Source: Sphingobacteriia bacterium
Lineage (GTDB): Bacteria > Pseudomonadota > Alphaproteobacteria > Rickettsiales > 33-17
Assembly (NCBI GenBank): GCA_017304685.1
Contig: JAFKLR010000004.1
Location: 124,001-188,000, forward strand
Direction of reading: 5' to 3'
DNA: 64,000 nucleotides
In this document: positions 1-7,894 of the stretch, in pieces
Position numbering within the stretch: position 1 is the first letter of the stretch
Layout of the letters: each line of letters begins with the position of its first letter
Made by a program: the position numbers and the translations under genes
The notes under the pieces: model-generated
Told to the model about the DNA's origin: nothing
The model's database searches: none
What the model saw: only the letters and a program-made list of their open reading frames with translations

Positions 1-579
1 CAGTTTCCTCGTAGAGGTTGGGTTCACAGAAATAAATTTAGTAATGATGGTAAAGAAGTATGGTTAACTTTACCAATAGAGAAATGCCCTCAAGAAACTT
101 TAATTAAAGATTTGCATTTTCATAAAGATGCACAAAATTTATTAGAGAGCCAATTATGTAAAATTGATTGTTTAAAAAAATTACCTTTAATTTTTCCTGA
201 GTTAGATAAAGCTATAAAGAATATTAATAAGTCAGTAGTTGATTATATCATCGATATTAACAAACTTATTTGTAACCATTTAAACATAGAATTTAATATT
301 ATAAAATCTTCTACTTTAGATATAGATCCGGAACTTAAAGCTCAGGATAGAATTCTAGCTATATTAAGGGCGTTAAACGCAAATCATTACATAAACCCAC
401 CTGGTGGCAGAGATTTATATGATGCTAATATATTTCAACAAAATTCTATAAAATTAGAGTTTTTAAGTGCGTATGAAGGTAATTTTAGAAGCATTTTAGA
501 AAGAATAATTATGGAAGATAAAAATACTATAAGAGAAGAAATTTTTAATAATTGTAATAGTTTAATATTAAATGACTAA
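1..579 (+). CDS. WbqC-like family protein (5' end outside window)
   Basis: The reading frame is already open at base 1, so the true start lies upstream. The visible N-terminal part reads QFPRRGWVHRNKF, then a WLTLPI block, and near the C-terminus GGRDLYDANIF and a final FLSAYEG-type segment. These match the WbqC-like family, found in O-antigen and other surface-glycan clusters and usually about 220-240 residues, so roughly 30-40 residues are missing. The biochemical role of WbqC proteins is poorly defined; sugar-nucleotide or aminosugar modification is usually inferred. It overlaps the next methyltransferase gene by 8 bases, so the two are probably translationally coupled. Family assignment is fairly sure; substrate is unknown. 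Confidence 0.8.
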   Translation, partial: QFPRRGWVHRNKFSNDGKEVWLTLPIEKCPQETLIKDLHFHKDAQNLLESQLCKIDCLKKLPLIFPELDKAIKNINKSVVDYIIDINKLICNHLNIEFNIIKSSTLDIDPELKAQDRILAILRALNANHYINPPGGRDLYDANIFQQNSIKLEFLSAYEGNFRSILERIIMEDKNTIREEIFNNCNSLILND

Positions 580-1270
580 TTCTAATATTAATTTTAAGCC
601 TGACTATCACCAATTAGTTGAGCATTATGAAAAGTGTTTTAAGCAACATGGGGCAAGTCATAAAGGTGTAGATTGGCCAAATGAACATGATGCATTTAAA
701 AGACTTAGAATTATGCTTGAAATAGTTAAGTTTCATGGAAATCAAAAAGTAAAATTACTTGATCTTGGTTGCGGATATGGAGCGCTTTTTAGTTATCTTA
801 AGTCCCATAATCTATTAGAGAAAATTGATTACCACGGTGTAGATTTATCAAATGAAATGATTTCATATGCGCAAAGTAATTTTGAACCTCAGAATTTTGA
901 AGTTAAAGATGTAATTTCAAATCCCTTTAATGATAATCAGTTTGATTTCGTAATTATGAATGGAGTGTTCACTGAGAAACTCTCCATGACTCAAATTGAG
1001 ATGCAAGAATTTTTTATAACTTTAATAAAGGAAGCTTCTAAAATTAGTAAATTTGGCTTTGCTTTTAACGTTATGAGTAAACATGTCGATTATGAAAAAG
1101 ATCATTTATTCCATATTTCTTATGATGAAATAGCAAGCATTTTAAAAAAAGAGCTAAATATAGTAAATAATTACTCATTTAGAGCTGATTATGGATTATA
1201 TGAATTTACATCTTATGTATATAAAATACCTTACGAAGAAAGAAAATCATGGAACAATATAGAATTTTAA
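572..1270 (+). CDS. class I SAM-dependent methyltransferase
   Basis: This 232-residue protein has the Rossmann-fold SAM-binding motif LLDLGCGYGALFSYL around residues 62-76. An acidic end of strand 2 (YHGVDLSNEM) and a motif IV-like FDFVIMNGVF follow. The substrate cannot be read from the sequence. It starts inside the end of the WbqC-like gene (ATGACTAA overlap) and overlaps the following acetyltransferase by 22 bases. This suggests one three-gene transcription unit of glycan or small-molecule modification enzymes. Family is clear; specific function is open. Confidence 0.85.
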   Translation: MTNSNINFKPDYHQLVEHYEKCFKQHGASHKGVDWPNEHDAFKRLRIMLEIVKFHGNQKVKLLDLGCGYGALFSYLKSHNLLEKIDYHGVDLSNEMISYAQSNFEPQNFEVKDVISNPFNDNQFDFVIMNGVFTEKLSMTQIEMQEFFITLIKEASKISKFGFAFNVMSKHVDYEKDHLFHISYDEIASILKKELNIVNNYSFRADYGLYEFTSYVYKIPYEERKSWNNIEF

Positions 1271-1725
1271 ATACAACTGATTTAACACCAGAATTTTTTA
1301 ATCAATATAAAACCCTTATAAAGGAAAATTTTCGTTATATTTTCACTTCTGAATTAGTAAATAATTATATTGAAACTTTTAATTTAAGTAAATTATCTCA
1401 AATTATCCAAAACCAAGGGTTACTTGCTATTTATGAAGAAAATAACTATGTAAATGGCTTAATTTTATGTACTCCCCAGGAAGGTGGCGTAGGTACCATA
1501 ATATGGTTAGTAGTTAATAATAATTGTCGTCATAAAGGTATTGGCAAAAACCTGTTTACAATGGCAGAAGACCATTATAAAGCAATTAAGTGTCATAAAA
1601 TTAAACTAACAGCTCCTTCTGAAGAAGTAGTAAATTTTTATAAAAAGATTGGCATGCAAGTTGAAGGGTTTCACCCAAATCATTGGTATAATAAAGATTT
1701 TTGGTCCTTAGGAATTGTAATATAA
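1249..1725 (+). CDS. GNAT family N-acetyltransferase
   Basis: This 158-residue protein has the GNAT layout. A central strand (GGVGTIIWLVV) leads into a pyrophosphate-binding loop, NNCRHKGIGKNLF, which fits the Q/RxxGxG/A consensus for acetyl-CoA binding. A C-terminal VVNFYKKIGM segment is typical of motif B. The acceptor is unknown; the neighbours suggest an amino sugar or a related amine. The start overlaps the preceding methyltransferase by 22 bases. Its stop lies 26 bases from the stop of the convergent SGNH gene, and I see no strong hairpin in between. Confidence 0.85.
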   Translation: MEQYRILNTTDLTPEFFNQYKTLIKENFRYIFTSELVNNYIETFNLSKLSQIIQNQGLLAIYEENNYVNGLILCTPQEGGVGTIIWLVVNNNCRHKGIGKNLFTMAEDHYKAIKCHKIKLTAPSEEVVNFYKKIGMQVEGFHPNHWYNKDFWSLGIVI

Positions 1726-1751
1726 ATAAAATAAAGATTAAATGGATATTA

Positions 1752-3134
1752 TTACTTAATTAAACTACTTTCTTTATCAAAATAAATAGGTTTAAGTATT
1801 TTATACATTTCTTTTGCTATTATTTCAGACCCTTGAATAGAGTAATGTACGGCATCACCTGAATATACATCATTTTTAAACCCTTCCAAGTGATTAAAAA
1901 CATGGCTAAGGCTAAAATGGGTAGAAGGTATAGAAAAAGTTGTATAATAATCTTCAAATTGTTTATATATTGGGTTTACATTCAAATAAACATCTATATT
2001 TATACCTAATAATCCATAAATAGCTAATGTATAATCGAGTGTTGGTCTATACTCTTTAGCAATAGGAGTTTTTATATTTCTAATATAAAACTTATGTCTT
2101 TCAGCAGCTAAAGGATAATATTTTTCTGTTAAAATTGGTTGTAAAAAATGAAAATGCGGCGCTTTAAATTTATTATTGAGCGTTTCTATGAAATCATTAT
2201 GATGTTTACGAAAATTATTTAATAAACCTTCTGTAAAATTCTGTTCAAATTTAACAGTATTATTTTCATCTATAGACAAATTATATTGATTTTTTTTATT
2301 GTTTTTAAATGTATTCATACGCCAGAAGTACGTACTTGTATATGGCATAATTTTAAAACTATAAAATGCTAAGTTTTGCATAATAGAGCTTTTATATTCA
2401 GCAGGTTTACTTGCCCCCGCTTGCATATTTTTATTATCATTTAAATACTTAAATAAGTAAATAAGGTATTCATTTACTCCATCTAAACTTATTATTATTG
2501 AAGGAGTAATAGAATATTTAGTAAAATAGCTACTTAATGCTTTTATTAATAAGAGATAGCTTTCATTATTATAACCGGGTTGCCCTAAGTTCAATAAAAT
2601 ATAGTTTTTATAATCTGCATCTACATTTTTAAGAAAATGATAAGGCCAATTAATACTTAAAACAGTAGTTGAGCCTCCAAAACTAGTTATTAATTTTTTA
2701 TTCTTACTTTTTTCAGCAAGAAGTTTAAAAAATTCATCTCTTGAATCAACAGTTTTATAACTTATATTTTTTTCTTTTAAATTATCTTTATACCAATGAG
2801 CATTTTTAGCTATATCAGTTTCAAATGCCCATATAGTACCTTGATCATAAAATTCATAACACATCATCTCTAAAAAAACTTTATCAGTTTCGTTACTCAT
2901 TTTAGAAAAGGCTTTTTTATTTTCAGGGTACATTAAGTCATTAATATTATCTTTTGACAATCTTAAGAAAGTAAAGTAACGATTATTAAATATAGTTTTA
3001 TCTAATTCAGTTAACTCAAAAAAATTCTTTTGATATAAAAAACCAAAAGTAAATTCTATTAAGAATATAAAAAATAAAGTGGAAGCTGTAGCTAGTATAA
3101 TATTTTGTAGTATAGGCTTTAATTTACTATTCAT
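1752..3134 (-). CDS. membrane-anchored SGNH/GDSL hydrolase-like protein
   Basis: The protein has 460 residues and one N-terminal membrane segment (about residues 10-33), with the rest predicted outside the membrane. SGNH-type blocks are visible: SFGGSTTV with the candidate nucleophile S155, an LGQPGYNNES block with Gly and Asn, SLDGVNEYL (block III-like), and a C-terminal GDAVHYS with candidate catalytic D427 and H430. Such proteins act as esterases or, in glycan clusters, as O-acyl transferases or deacylases. It is the last gene of a tight four-gene unit, 8 bases after the carbamoyltransferase. The pairing suggests it works on the same carbamoylated or acylated glycan; this is inference. Confidence 0.75.
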   Translation of the reverse strand: MNSKLKPILQNIILATASTLFFIFLIEFTFGFLYQKNFFELTELDKTIFNNRYFTFLRLSKDNINDLMYPENKKAFSKMSNETDKVFLEMMCYEFYDQGTIWAFETDIAKNAHWYKDNLKEKNISYKTVDSRDEFFKLLAEKSKNKKLITSFGGSTTVLSINWPYHFLKNVDADYKNYILLNLGQPGYNNESYLLLIKALSSYFTKYSITPSIIISLDGVNEYLIYLFKYLNDNKNMQAGASKPAEYKSSIMQNLAFYSFKIMPYTSTYFWRMNTFKNNKKNQYNLSIDENNTVKFEQNFTEGLLNNFRKHHNDFIETLNNKFKAPHFHFLQPILTEKYYPLAAERHKFYIRNIKTPIAKEYRPTLDYTLAIYGLLGINIDVYLNVNPIYKQFEDYYTTFSIPSTHFSLSHVFNHLEGFKNDVYSGDAVHYSIQGSEIIAKEMYKILKPIYFDKESSLIK

Positions 3135-3142
3135 TACTATCC

Positions 3143-4981
3143 TTAATCAAGCTCAAATAAATTCTTATAATCTAAAATTAATTCTTCTGGTTGTTCTTCT
3201 TTAATTAAGAAGTAATTACCCACTACTAGCACATCAAGGTTAGAACCCATAAAGCAACGATAAGCATCTTCTGGTGAACAAACAATTGGTTCTCCTCTAA
3301 CGTTGAAGCTTGTGTTTACGAGTACAGAACAACCGGTGATTTTTTCAAATTCACTGATAAGAGCATGATATCTAGGATTAGTTTCTTTATGTACAGTCTG
3401 AATACGAGCTGAATAATCTACATGCGTTACTGCAGGTATGCTTGAACGCGCAACATTTAATTTTTCAATTCCAAATAAAGCTTTTTGATCTTCGGACATT
3501 TCAATCCTATGTTTTGAAGCAACATCAGCAACTATTAACATATATGGACTATCGCTATCTAAATCAAACCATTCACTTACTTTTTCTGCTAAGACTGAAG
3601 GTGCAAAAGGTCTAAAGGATTCTCTAAACTTAACTTTTAAATTTAAATTCTTTTGCATTTTTGGAGAACGTGGGTCTGCTATAATCGATCTATTACCTAA
3701 AGCACGAGGCCCAAACTCCATTCTACCTTGAAACCATCCTATTGCTTTTTCATCTGATAAAGCTTTTGCAGTTTGCTTTATTACTTGTTCATCATTTAAT
3801 TTAGTATATTTAGCACCAATTCTATTAAAAGTTTCTTCTATTTCTTTTTCTGTAAATTCAGGTCCTAAATAAGAGCCATGCATGGTATCAGATTTACTTG
3901 TTAAATTTCTAGACTTGTTCTCTTTAAGATAATAACCACTTAATGCCGCACCTAAAGCACCTCCGGCATCACCTGCCGCAGGTTGAATCCAAATATTTTT
4001 AAAAATATTTTGTTTCAAAATTTTACCATTTGCTACGCAATTTAAAGCAACACCACCCGCAAGACATAAATTTTCTATTCCATATTCTTTTCTGGCAAAC
4101 TTTACCATTTTAGTAACAATTTCTTCGGTTACAACTTGGATAGATGCTCCTATATCCATATGTTTTTGTGTAAGTTCTTCATCTGGATGACGAGGCTTTA
4201 AACCAAACAAACCATCAAATTTTTTATTAGTCATAGTTAAGCCAGTACAATAATCAAAATATTCCTGATTTAATCTAAATGACCCATCTTCTTTTAAATC
4301 TAGTAAATTATCAAAAATTATGTCGGTATAAATAGGGTTTCCATAAGGAGCTAACCCCATTAATTTATACTCACCAGAATTTACTTTGAAACCCGTATAA
4401 TATGTAAAGGCCGAATAAAGTAACCCTAAAGAATGCGGAAAATGCATTTCTTTTACAATTTCTAAATTATTCCCTTTACCAATCGATAAGCTTCCTGTTG
4501 CCCATTCACCTACACCGTCAATAGTTAAAACAACTGCTTCATTAAACATTGAAGGATAATAAGCGCTTGCTGCATGTGATAAATGATGCTCACTAAAAAA
4601 TACTTTTTTAGTAAAATCATATTTTTTTTGATTAATTTTATTGAGGTTTTCAGCAATTAAACTTTTTTGAAAAAGTTTTTCTTTTACCCAGACAGGTATA
4701 GCTTTAGTGAATGATTTAAACCCTTTTGGAGCAAAAGCAATATAAGTTTCCATTAACCTTTCAAACTTTAGTAAAGGTTTTTCATAAAAATAAATTGCAT
4801 CAATCTCTTCTAAAGTTGTATTAGCTTGCTTTAAACAAAATTTAACTGCATTAAGTGGAAAAGATTCATCGTGTTTTTTACGTGTAAATCTTTCTTCTTG
4901 AGCAGCTGCAATAATTTTTCCATCTTCAATAATTGCTGCTGCACTGTCATGATAAAATGCAGAGATGCCTAAAATTTTCAT
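3143..4981 (-). CDS. NodU/CmcH-type O-carbamoyltransferase
   Basis: This 612-residue protein has the full length of the family. It starts MKILGISAFYHDSAAA, the usual N-terminal YrdC-like/Kae1-like fold signature with H11 and D12. The metal-binding HHLSH motif is at residues 132-136, followed by VLTIDGVGEW. The C-terminal half has LCLAGGVALNC, WFQGRMEFGPRALGNRS and VNTSFNVRGEPIV, all hallmarks of carbamoyltransferases. Members transfer a carbamoyl group from carbamoyl phosphate through a carbamoyl-AMP intermediate to a hydroxyl of a sugar or natural product. It follows the DUF5989 gene by 11 bases. The acceptor here is unknown, but the setting points to a surface glycan. Confidence 0.93.
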   Translation of the reverse strand: MKILGISAFYHDSAAAIIEDGKIIAAAQEERFTRKKHDESFPLNAVKFCLKQANTTLEEIDAIYFYEKPLLKFERLMETYIAFAPKGFKSFTKAIPVWVKEKLFQKSLIAENLNKINQKKYDFTKKVFFSEHHLSHAASAYYPSMFNEAVVLTIDGVGEWATGSLSIGKGNNLEIVKEMHFPHSLGLLYSAFTYYTGFKVNSGEYKLMGLAPYGNPIYTDIIFDNLLDLKEDGSFRLNQEYFDYCTGLTMTNKKFDGLFGLKPRHPDEELTQKHMDIGASIQVVTEEIVTKMVKFARKEYGIENLCLAGGVALNCVANGKILKQNIFKNIWIQPAAGDAGGALGAALSGYYLKENKSRNLTSKSDTMHGSYLGPEFTEKEIEETFNRIGAKYTKLNDEQVIKQTAKALSDEKAIGWFQGRMEFGPRALGNRSIIADPRSPKMQKNLNLKVKFRESFRPFAPSVLAEKVSEWFDLDSDSPYMLIVADVASKHRIEMSEDQKALFGIEKLNVARSSIPAVTHVDYSARIQTVHKETNPRYHALISEFEKITGCSVLVNTSFNVRGEPIVCSPEDAYRCFMGSNLDVLVVGNYFLIKEEQPEELILDYKNLFELD

Positions 4982-4992
4982 AATCTAATCAA

Positions 4993-5145
4993 CTAAAAAA
5001 TTGTATAAATAAATGGTGCTAATGCACTACCTTTAGTTAAGAATAACAATGTACCAAAAAGCAACATTATAGTTAAGATAGGTAATAACCAAAATTTTTT
5101 CCTAACTCTCATAAATAAAAACAATTCTTTTAATAGGTCAGTCAT
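4993..5145 (-). CDS. DUF5989 family small membrane protein
   Basis: This is a 50-residue ORF. It reads MTDLLKELFLFMRVRKKFWL, then a hydrophobic stretch with PILTIMLLF and a C-terminal GSALAPFIYTIF. The RVRKKFWLLP core and the SALAPFIYT ending match what I know of DUF5989, a family of about 50 residues that sits between SxtJ and carbamoyltransferase genes. One transmembrane helix is expected after a basic cytoplasmic face. It is 12 bases downstream of the SxtJ-like gene and 11 bases upstream of the carbamoyltransferase, so it is part of that operon. No function is established. Confidence 0.88.
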   Translation of the reverse strand: MTDLLKELFLFMRVRKKFWLLPILTIMLLFGTLLFLTKGSALAPFIYTIF

Positions 5146-5157
5146 TTCTTTTCTCTT

Positions 5158-5529
5158 CTAAAATTGGTTTTCAAATTTGCTTTTATATTGTTTGTTAACC
5201 CAATATGATTTAGAGCTTTTATCAAATTTAAGCCCTAGATTATCTTTTTTGAATAATTTAAAATATAATCCAAAAGGAACGATTACTAAATAATAGATCA
5301 AAAATAATATTATTGGGGTAGTAATTTTACTAAGGAGTAAACCAAATTGATACCATATTAAATTAAGTGGTTTTAAAAATTTTGGTGTAAATATAGTTAC
5401 TATAAAAAAAATAATAGCTAAACTTAAAGTATATAAATTTATTTGTTCAGTTTTATAAAAAATATAACCTGAGATTAATAAGAAAACTCCTGCAAAAGTG
5501 TATCCGAAATTTTTTTCCGTTGGTTGCAT
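5158..5529 (-). CDS. SxtJ family membrane protein
   Basis: This 123-residue protein has two hydrophobic regions, each likely holding one or two membrane helices. One is near residues 10-50 (FAGVFLLISGYIF and LYTLSLAIIFFIV), the other at residues 62-92. It ends in a conserved basic tail (GLYFKLFKKDNLGLKF, then SKSYWVNK). This matches the SxtJ family, named from the saxitoxin cluster and widely found next to carbamoyltransferase genes. It is the first gene of the four-gene reverse-strand cassette, so a promoter is expected between 5530 and about 5650. The molecular role is unknown; scaffold or membrane partner of the carbamoyltransferase is only a guess. Confidence 0.85.
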   Translation of the reverse strand: MQPTEKNFGYTFAGVFLLISGYIFYKTEQINLYTLSLAIIFFIVTIFTPKFLKPLNLIWYQFGLLLSKITTPIILFLIYYLVIVPFGLYFKLFKKDNLGLKFDKSSKSYWVNKQYKSKFENQF

Positions 5530-5654
5530 AGAATAAACTTTTATTTGAATTAAAAACTATCTTTTATGACACCAAGTTAAATTTGTTAAATACTTCTTAT
5601 TGAAAAACAAAGATAATTACAATATTAGTAAATAAGTAATTTAAAGCTTAAATT

Positions 5655-5698
5655 AAGGCTATATGGAGAATTTTTTCTAAAATTAGCCTTTCTTTTTT
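5655..5698 (+). terminator. orphan hairpin plus T-tract in a divergent intergenic region
   Basis: AAGGCTA (5655-5661) and TAGCCTT (5684-5690) can pair around an inner AGAA-TTTT-TTCT hairpin, followed by TCTTTTTT. The shape is that of an intrinsic terminator on the + strand. However, no + gene ends upstream of it, because it lies between the divergent SxtJ-like and PhyH-like genes. It could end an unseen short transcript, insulate the two sides, or be a relic. Confidence 0.35.
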
Positions 5699-5736
5699 GC
5701 CAGTAAAAATGCTCTTAATTATCTTCTTATAATAAG

Positions 5737-5765
5737 TTGACCTACGCTTTAAAAAGTGTTAATTT
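5737..5765 (+). promoter_or_regulatory. candidate promoter of the PhyH-like gene
   Basis: TTGACC, a 17-base spacer and TAATTT end about 35 bases before the dioxygenase start codon. The -35 is good and the -10 weak, so this is a candidate only. Confidence 0.35.
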
Positions 5766-5799
5766 TGGCATAATTTTAGACTTAAATATGAGATAAAAA

Positions 5800-6537
5800 A
5801 TGAACGAAGTAACTAATCTATCATTTTTAGATAATAAACAAGCTGCTTTAAATTTTTATAATGAAAATGGTTATTTTATTGAGCATAATTTGTTTACTCC
5901 TGATGAATGCGATAAACTTATTGAAGCTTCTCAAACCCTTCCTTCTGCTCTCGACAAAACATTTAAGCCATTTATGATGCCACATCGTCTTAACGATATC
6001 TTTCTAAAAGCTATGGCTTACCCTAAATTGGTAGATATAATGTCTATTCTTGTTAATGGGGAAGTCAGTGGCCTCCAAACTGAATTCTTTTTCTGCAAAC
6101 CTGGAACACGAGGATTTTCTCTCCATCAAGATAATTTTTTTGTTGAGGCAGATAAAGAAGTTTTCGCTTCAGCATGGATTGCACTTACAGATGTATATAA
6201 AGATAAAGGTAGTTTAATTGCTTACCCTGGTACTCACAAAGAAGACTTGTTGCCTACTAGAAAAATTCAGTTAGAAAAGGATTCAGGCCAAGACCCTAAC
6301 GCTAATAATGAAGAAGTTATTGTGCCAGAGAATTACTCACCAATGGATGCGATAGTTCCAAAAGGCTCAGTATTTTTTATTCACGGCAATCTTGTACATG
6401 GTTCAAATCCTAATATAACAAATGATTTCCGTTATGTTTTACTTTGTACTTATATTAGAAAGGGTGAAAAATTTAGACCTGGTCGTTACGCACAAAGAGC
6501 AGAAGTAAATCTTTATAATATTGATACAACTTTTTAA
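5800..6537 (+). CDS. phytanoyl-CoA dioxygenase (PhyH) family Fe(II)/2-oxoglutarate oxygenase
   Basis: The protein has 245 residues with the PhyH double-stranded beta-helix pattern. The Fe(II)-binding HxD is H109-Q-D111 in GFSLHQDNFF, the distal histidine is H200 in GNLVHGSNPN, and R211 is placed to hold 2-oxoglutarate. N-terminal NFYNENGYFI and LFTPDECDKL are typical for the family. Such enzymes hydroxylate lipids, sugars or small molecules; the substrate is not readable here. Neighbouring methyltransferases, a glycosyltransferase and a carbamoyltransferase suggest tailoring of a surface glycan or an associated small molecule. It appears to be a single-gene unit. Confidence 0.85.
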   Translation: MNEVTNLSFLDNKQAALNFYNENGYFIEHNLFTPDECDKLIEASQTLPSALDKTFKPFMMPHRLNDIFLKAMAYPKLVDIMSILVNGEVSGLQTEFFFCKPGTRGFSLHQDNFFVEADKEVFASAWIALTDVYKDKGSLIAYPGTHKEDLLPTRKIQLEKDSGQDPNANNEEVIVPENYSPMDAIVPKGSVFFIHGNLVHGSNPNITNDFRYVLLCTYIRKGEKFRPGRYAQRAEVNLYNIDTTF

Positions 6538-6609
6538 TTATCACTTATAAATTTTTCTAGCTTTTTATTTTACACGTTAACCTTGGGTTTAATGCAAATA
6601 TGATAAATA

Positions 6610-6637
6610 TTGACAAGCAAATTCAATATGTTAATTT
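6610..6637 (+). promoter_or_regulatory. candidate promoter of the first FkbM gene
   Basis: A perfect TTGACA (6610-6615) is followed by a 16-base spacer and TAATTT. This lies about 75 bases ahead of the GTG start. The -10 element is weak. Confidence 0.42.
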
Positions 6638-6712
6638 GTTTTGAATTTTAAAATCTTATTATAATTGAATTAAAATCATTCTCAATAACCTTTAAATCAA
6701 ATGGAGTAAGCA

Positions 6713-7783
6713 GTGTTTTTAGGAACAGAGTTAAACGCTTTAATAAATAATAATTTATTTAAAGAAACCTCAGTATATAAAGAATTTAAAACACTCCCAT
6801 TAGGTTTCGTGGATATTGGAGCTCGCGGTGGAACTCATGATATTATTGAACCTATTGCGGGCATTACTTCTGTTCTTGGTTTTGAAGCTGATGAAGAAGA
6901 ATGTAAAAGATTAATGTCATTACCTGAAGTGGTAAATAACTGGTCAGAATTCAAATTAGAACCCATAGCATTATATGATAAAGAAGGGGAAGTTGACTTA
7001 CATTTACTTTCTGCATCAACTAACCATTCATTACTTAGCCCAAACCCTGTTTTTATAGAACGTTATAACATGGTCAAATGGCACGAAGTTGGAAAATGCA
7101 CATTAAAAGCAACAACCTTAGATAAAATTTTAGAAAACAACCAAAAAACTAATATAGCTGAATTTATTAAAATTGATACTCAAGGAACCGAATACGAAAT
7201 ATTTCAAGGAAGCCTAAATACTCTTACAAATAAAACTTCAGTAATTATAACTGAAGTTGCCTTTTGTGAGTTATATAAAGGACAAAAACTCTTCTCAGAA
7301 GTAGAAATGTTATTAAGAAGCCTTGGCTTTTCCTTTTATGGTTTTATGCCAATTCGAACCCGTGCAAAAAAATTATTAGATAAGAAAGATCATGTATCGA
7401 TGGAAAGAGCCTTTTATACTGATGCGGTATTTTTTAAAGATCCTCTAGATAAGAAGCTAAACAAACAATTAAATGATAGAGATGTTAAAGTTGTATTTAT
7501 GGCAGCCTTACTCATAGGTTACTATGATTTCGCTTTAGAACTTGCTAGTTCAACTTGGGCAAAAAATGATAGTAATGAGCAAGCTATAATTAGAAAACTA
7601 ATTGATGAACTTTCAAGCATTCAACCAGTTACTACTATCGAAGCATTGAATTCTTTAAATGCTCAGGTAAATAAAACTCCTGAATATGCTAACGTATTAG
7701 TAGGTAACTTCGTAGATCGCAGACGTAAATTTAATGATTACGATGATATTCTTAATATTTCACCATTACCTAAAACAGTATAA
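6713..7783 (+). CDS. FkbM family methyltransferase (paralogue 1)
   Basis: This 356-residue protein starts with GTG at 6713, with GGAG six bases before it. The SAM-binding region reads LGFVDIGARGG near residue 30, then VLGFEADEEE. The FkbM-specific segment IKIDTQGTEYEIFQG and a following IITEVAF strand are present. FkbM proteins are O-methyltransferases acting on sugars or macrolides. The C-terminal third (after FYTDAVFFKDP) is an extension beyond the usual domain and is shared with the second FkbM gene at 9320-10333, so the two are paralogues. The acceptor is unknown. A strong hairpin downstream should end the transcript. Confidence 0.88.
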   Translation: MFLGTELNALINNNLFKETSVYKEFKTLPLGFVDIGARGGTHDIIEPIAGITSVLGFEADEEECKRLMSLPEVVNNWSEFKLEPIALYDKEGEVDLHLLSASTNHSLLSPNPVFIERYNMVKWHEVGKCTLKATTLDKILENNQKTNIAEFIKIDTQGTEYEIFQGSLNTLTNKTSVIITEVAFCELYKGQKLFSEVEMLLRSLGFSFYGFMPIRTRAKKLLDKKDHVSMERAFYTDAVFFKDPLDKKLNKQLNDRDVKVVFMAALLIGYYDFALELASSTWAKNDSNEQAIIRKLIDELSSIQPVTTIEALNSLNAQVNKTPEYANVLVGNFVDRRRKFNDYDDILNISPLPKTV

Positions 7784-7840
7784 ATTCTATTTTTATTTTA
7801 AATTAAATCATAATTTGTGAATATTAAGACAACTGATTCT

Positions 7841-7875
7841 TTTAAGGTTTGAGTTATAGCAAGTCAAACCTTAAA
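7841..7875. terminator. bidirectional terminator between convergent genes
   Basis: TTTAAGGTTTGA (7841-7852) pairs perfectly with TCAAACCTTAAA (7864-7875) over an 11-base loop. It lies between the ends of the FkbM gene (+) and the glycosyltransferase gene (-). T-rich flanks are short, so efficiency is uncertain. Confidence 0.65.
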
Positions 7876-7894
7876 GAAGAAATAGTAAATAATA

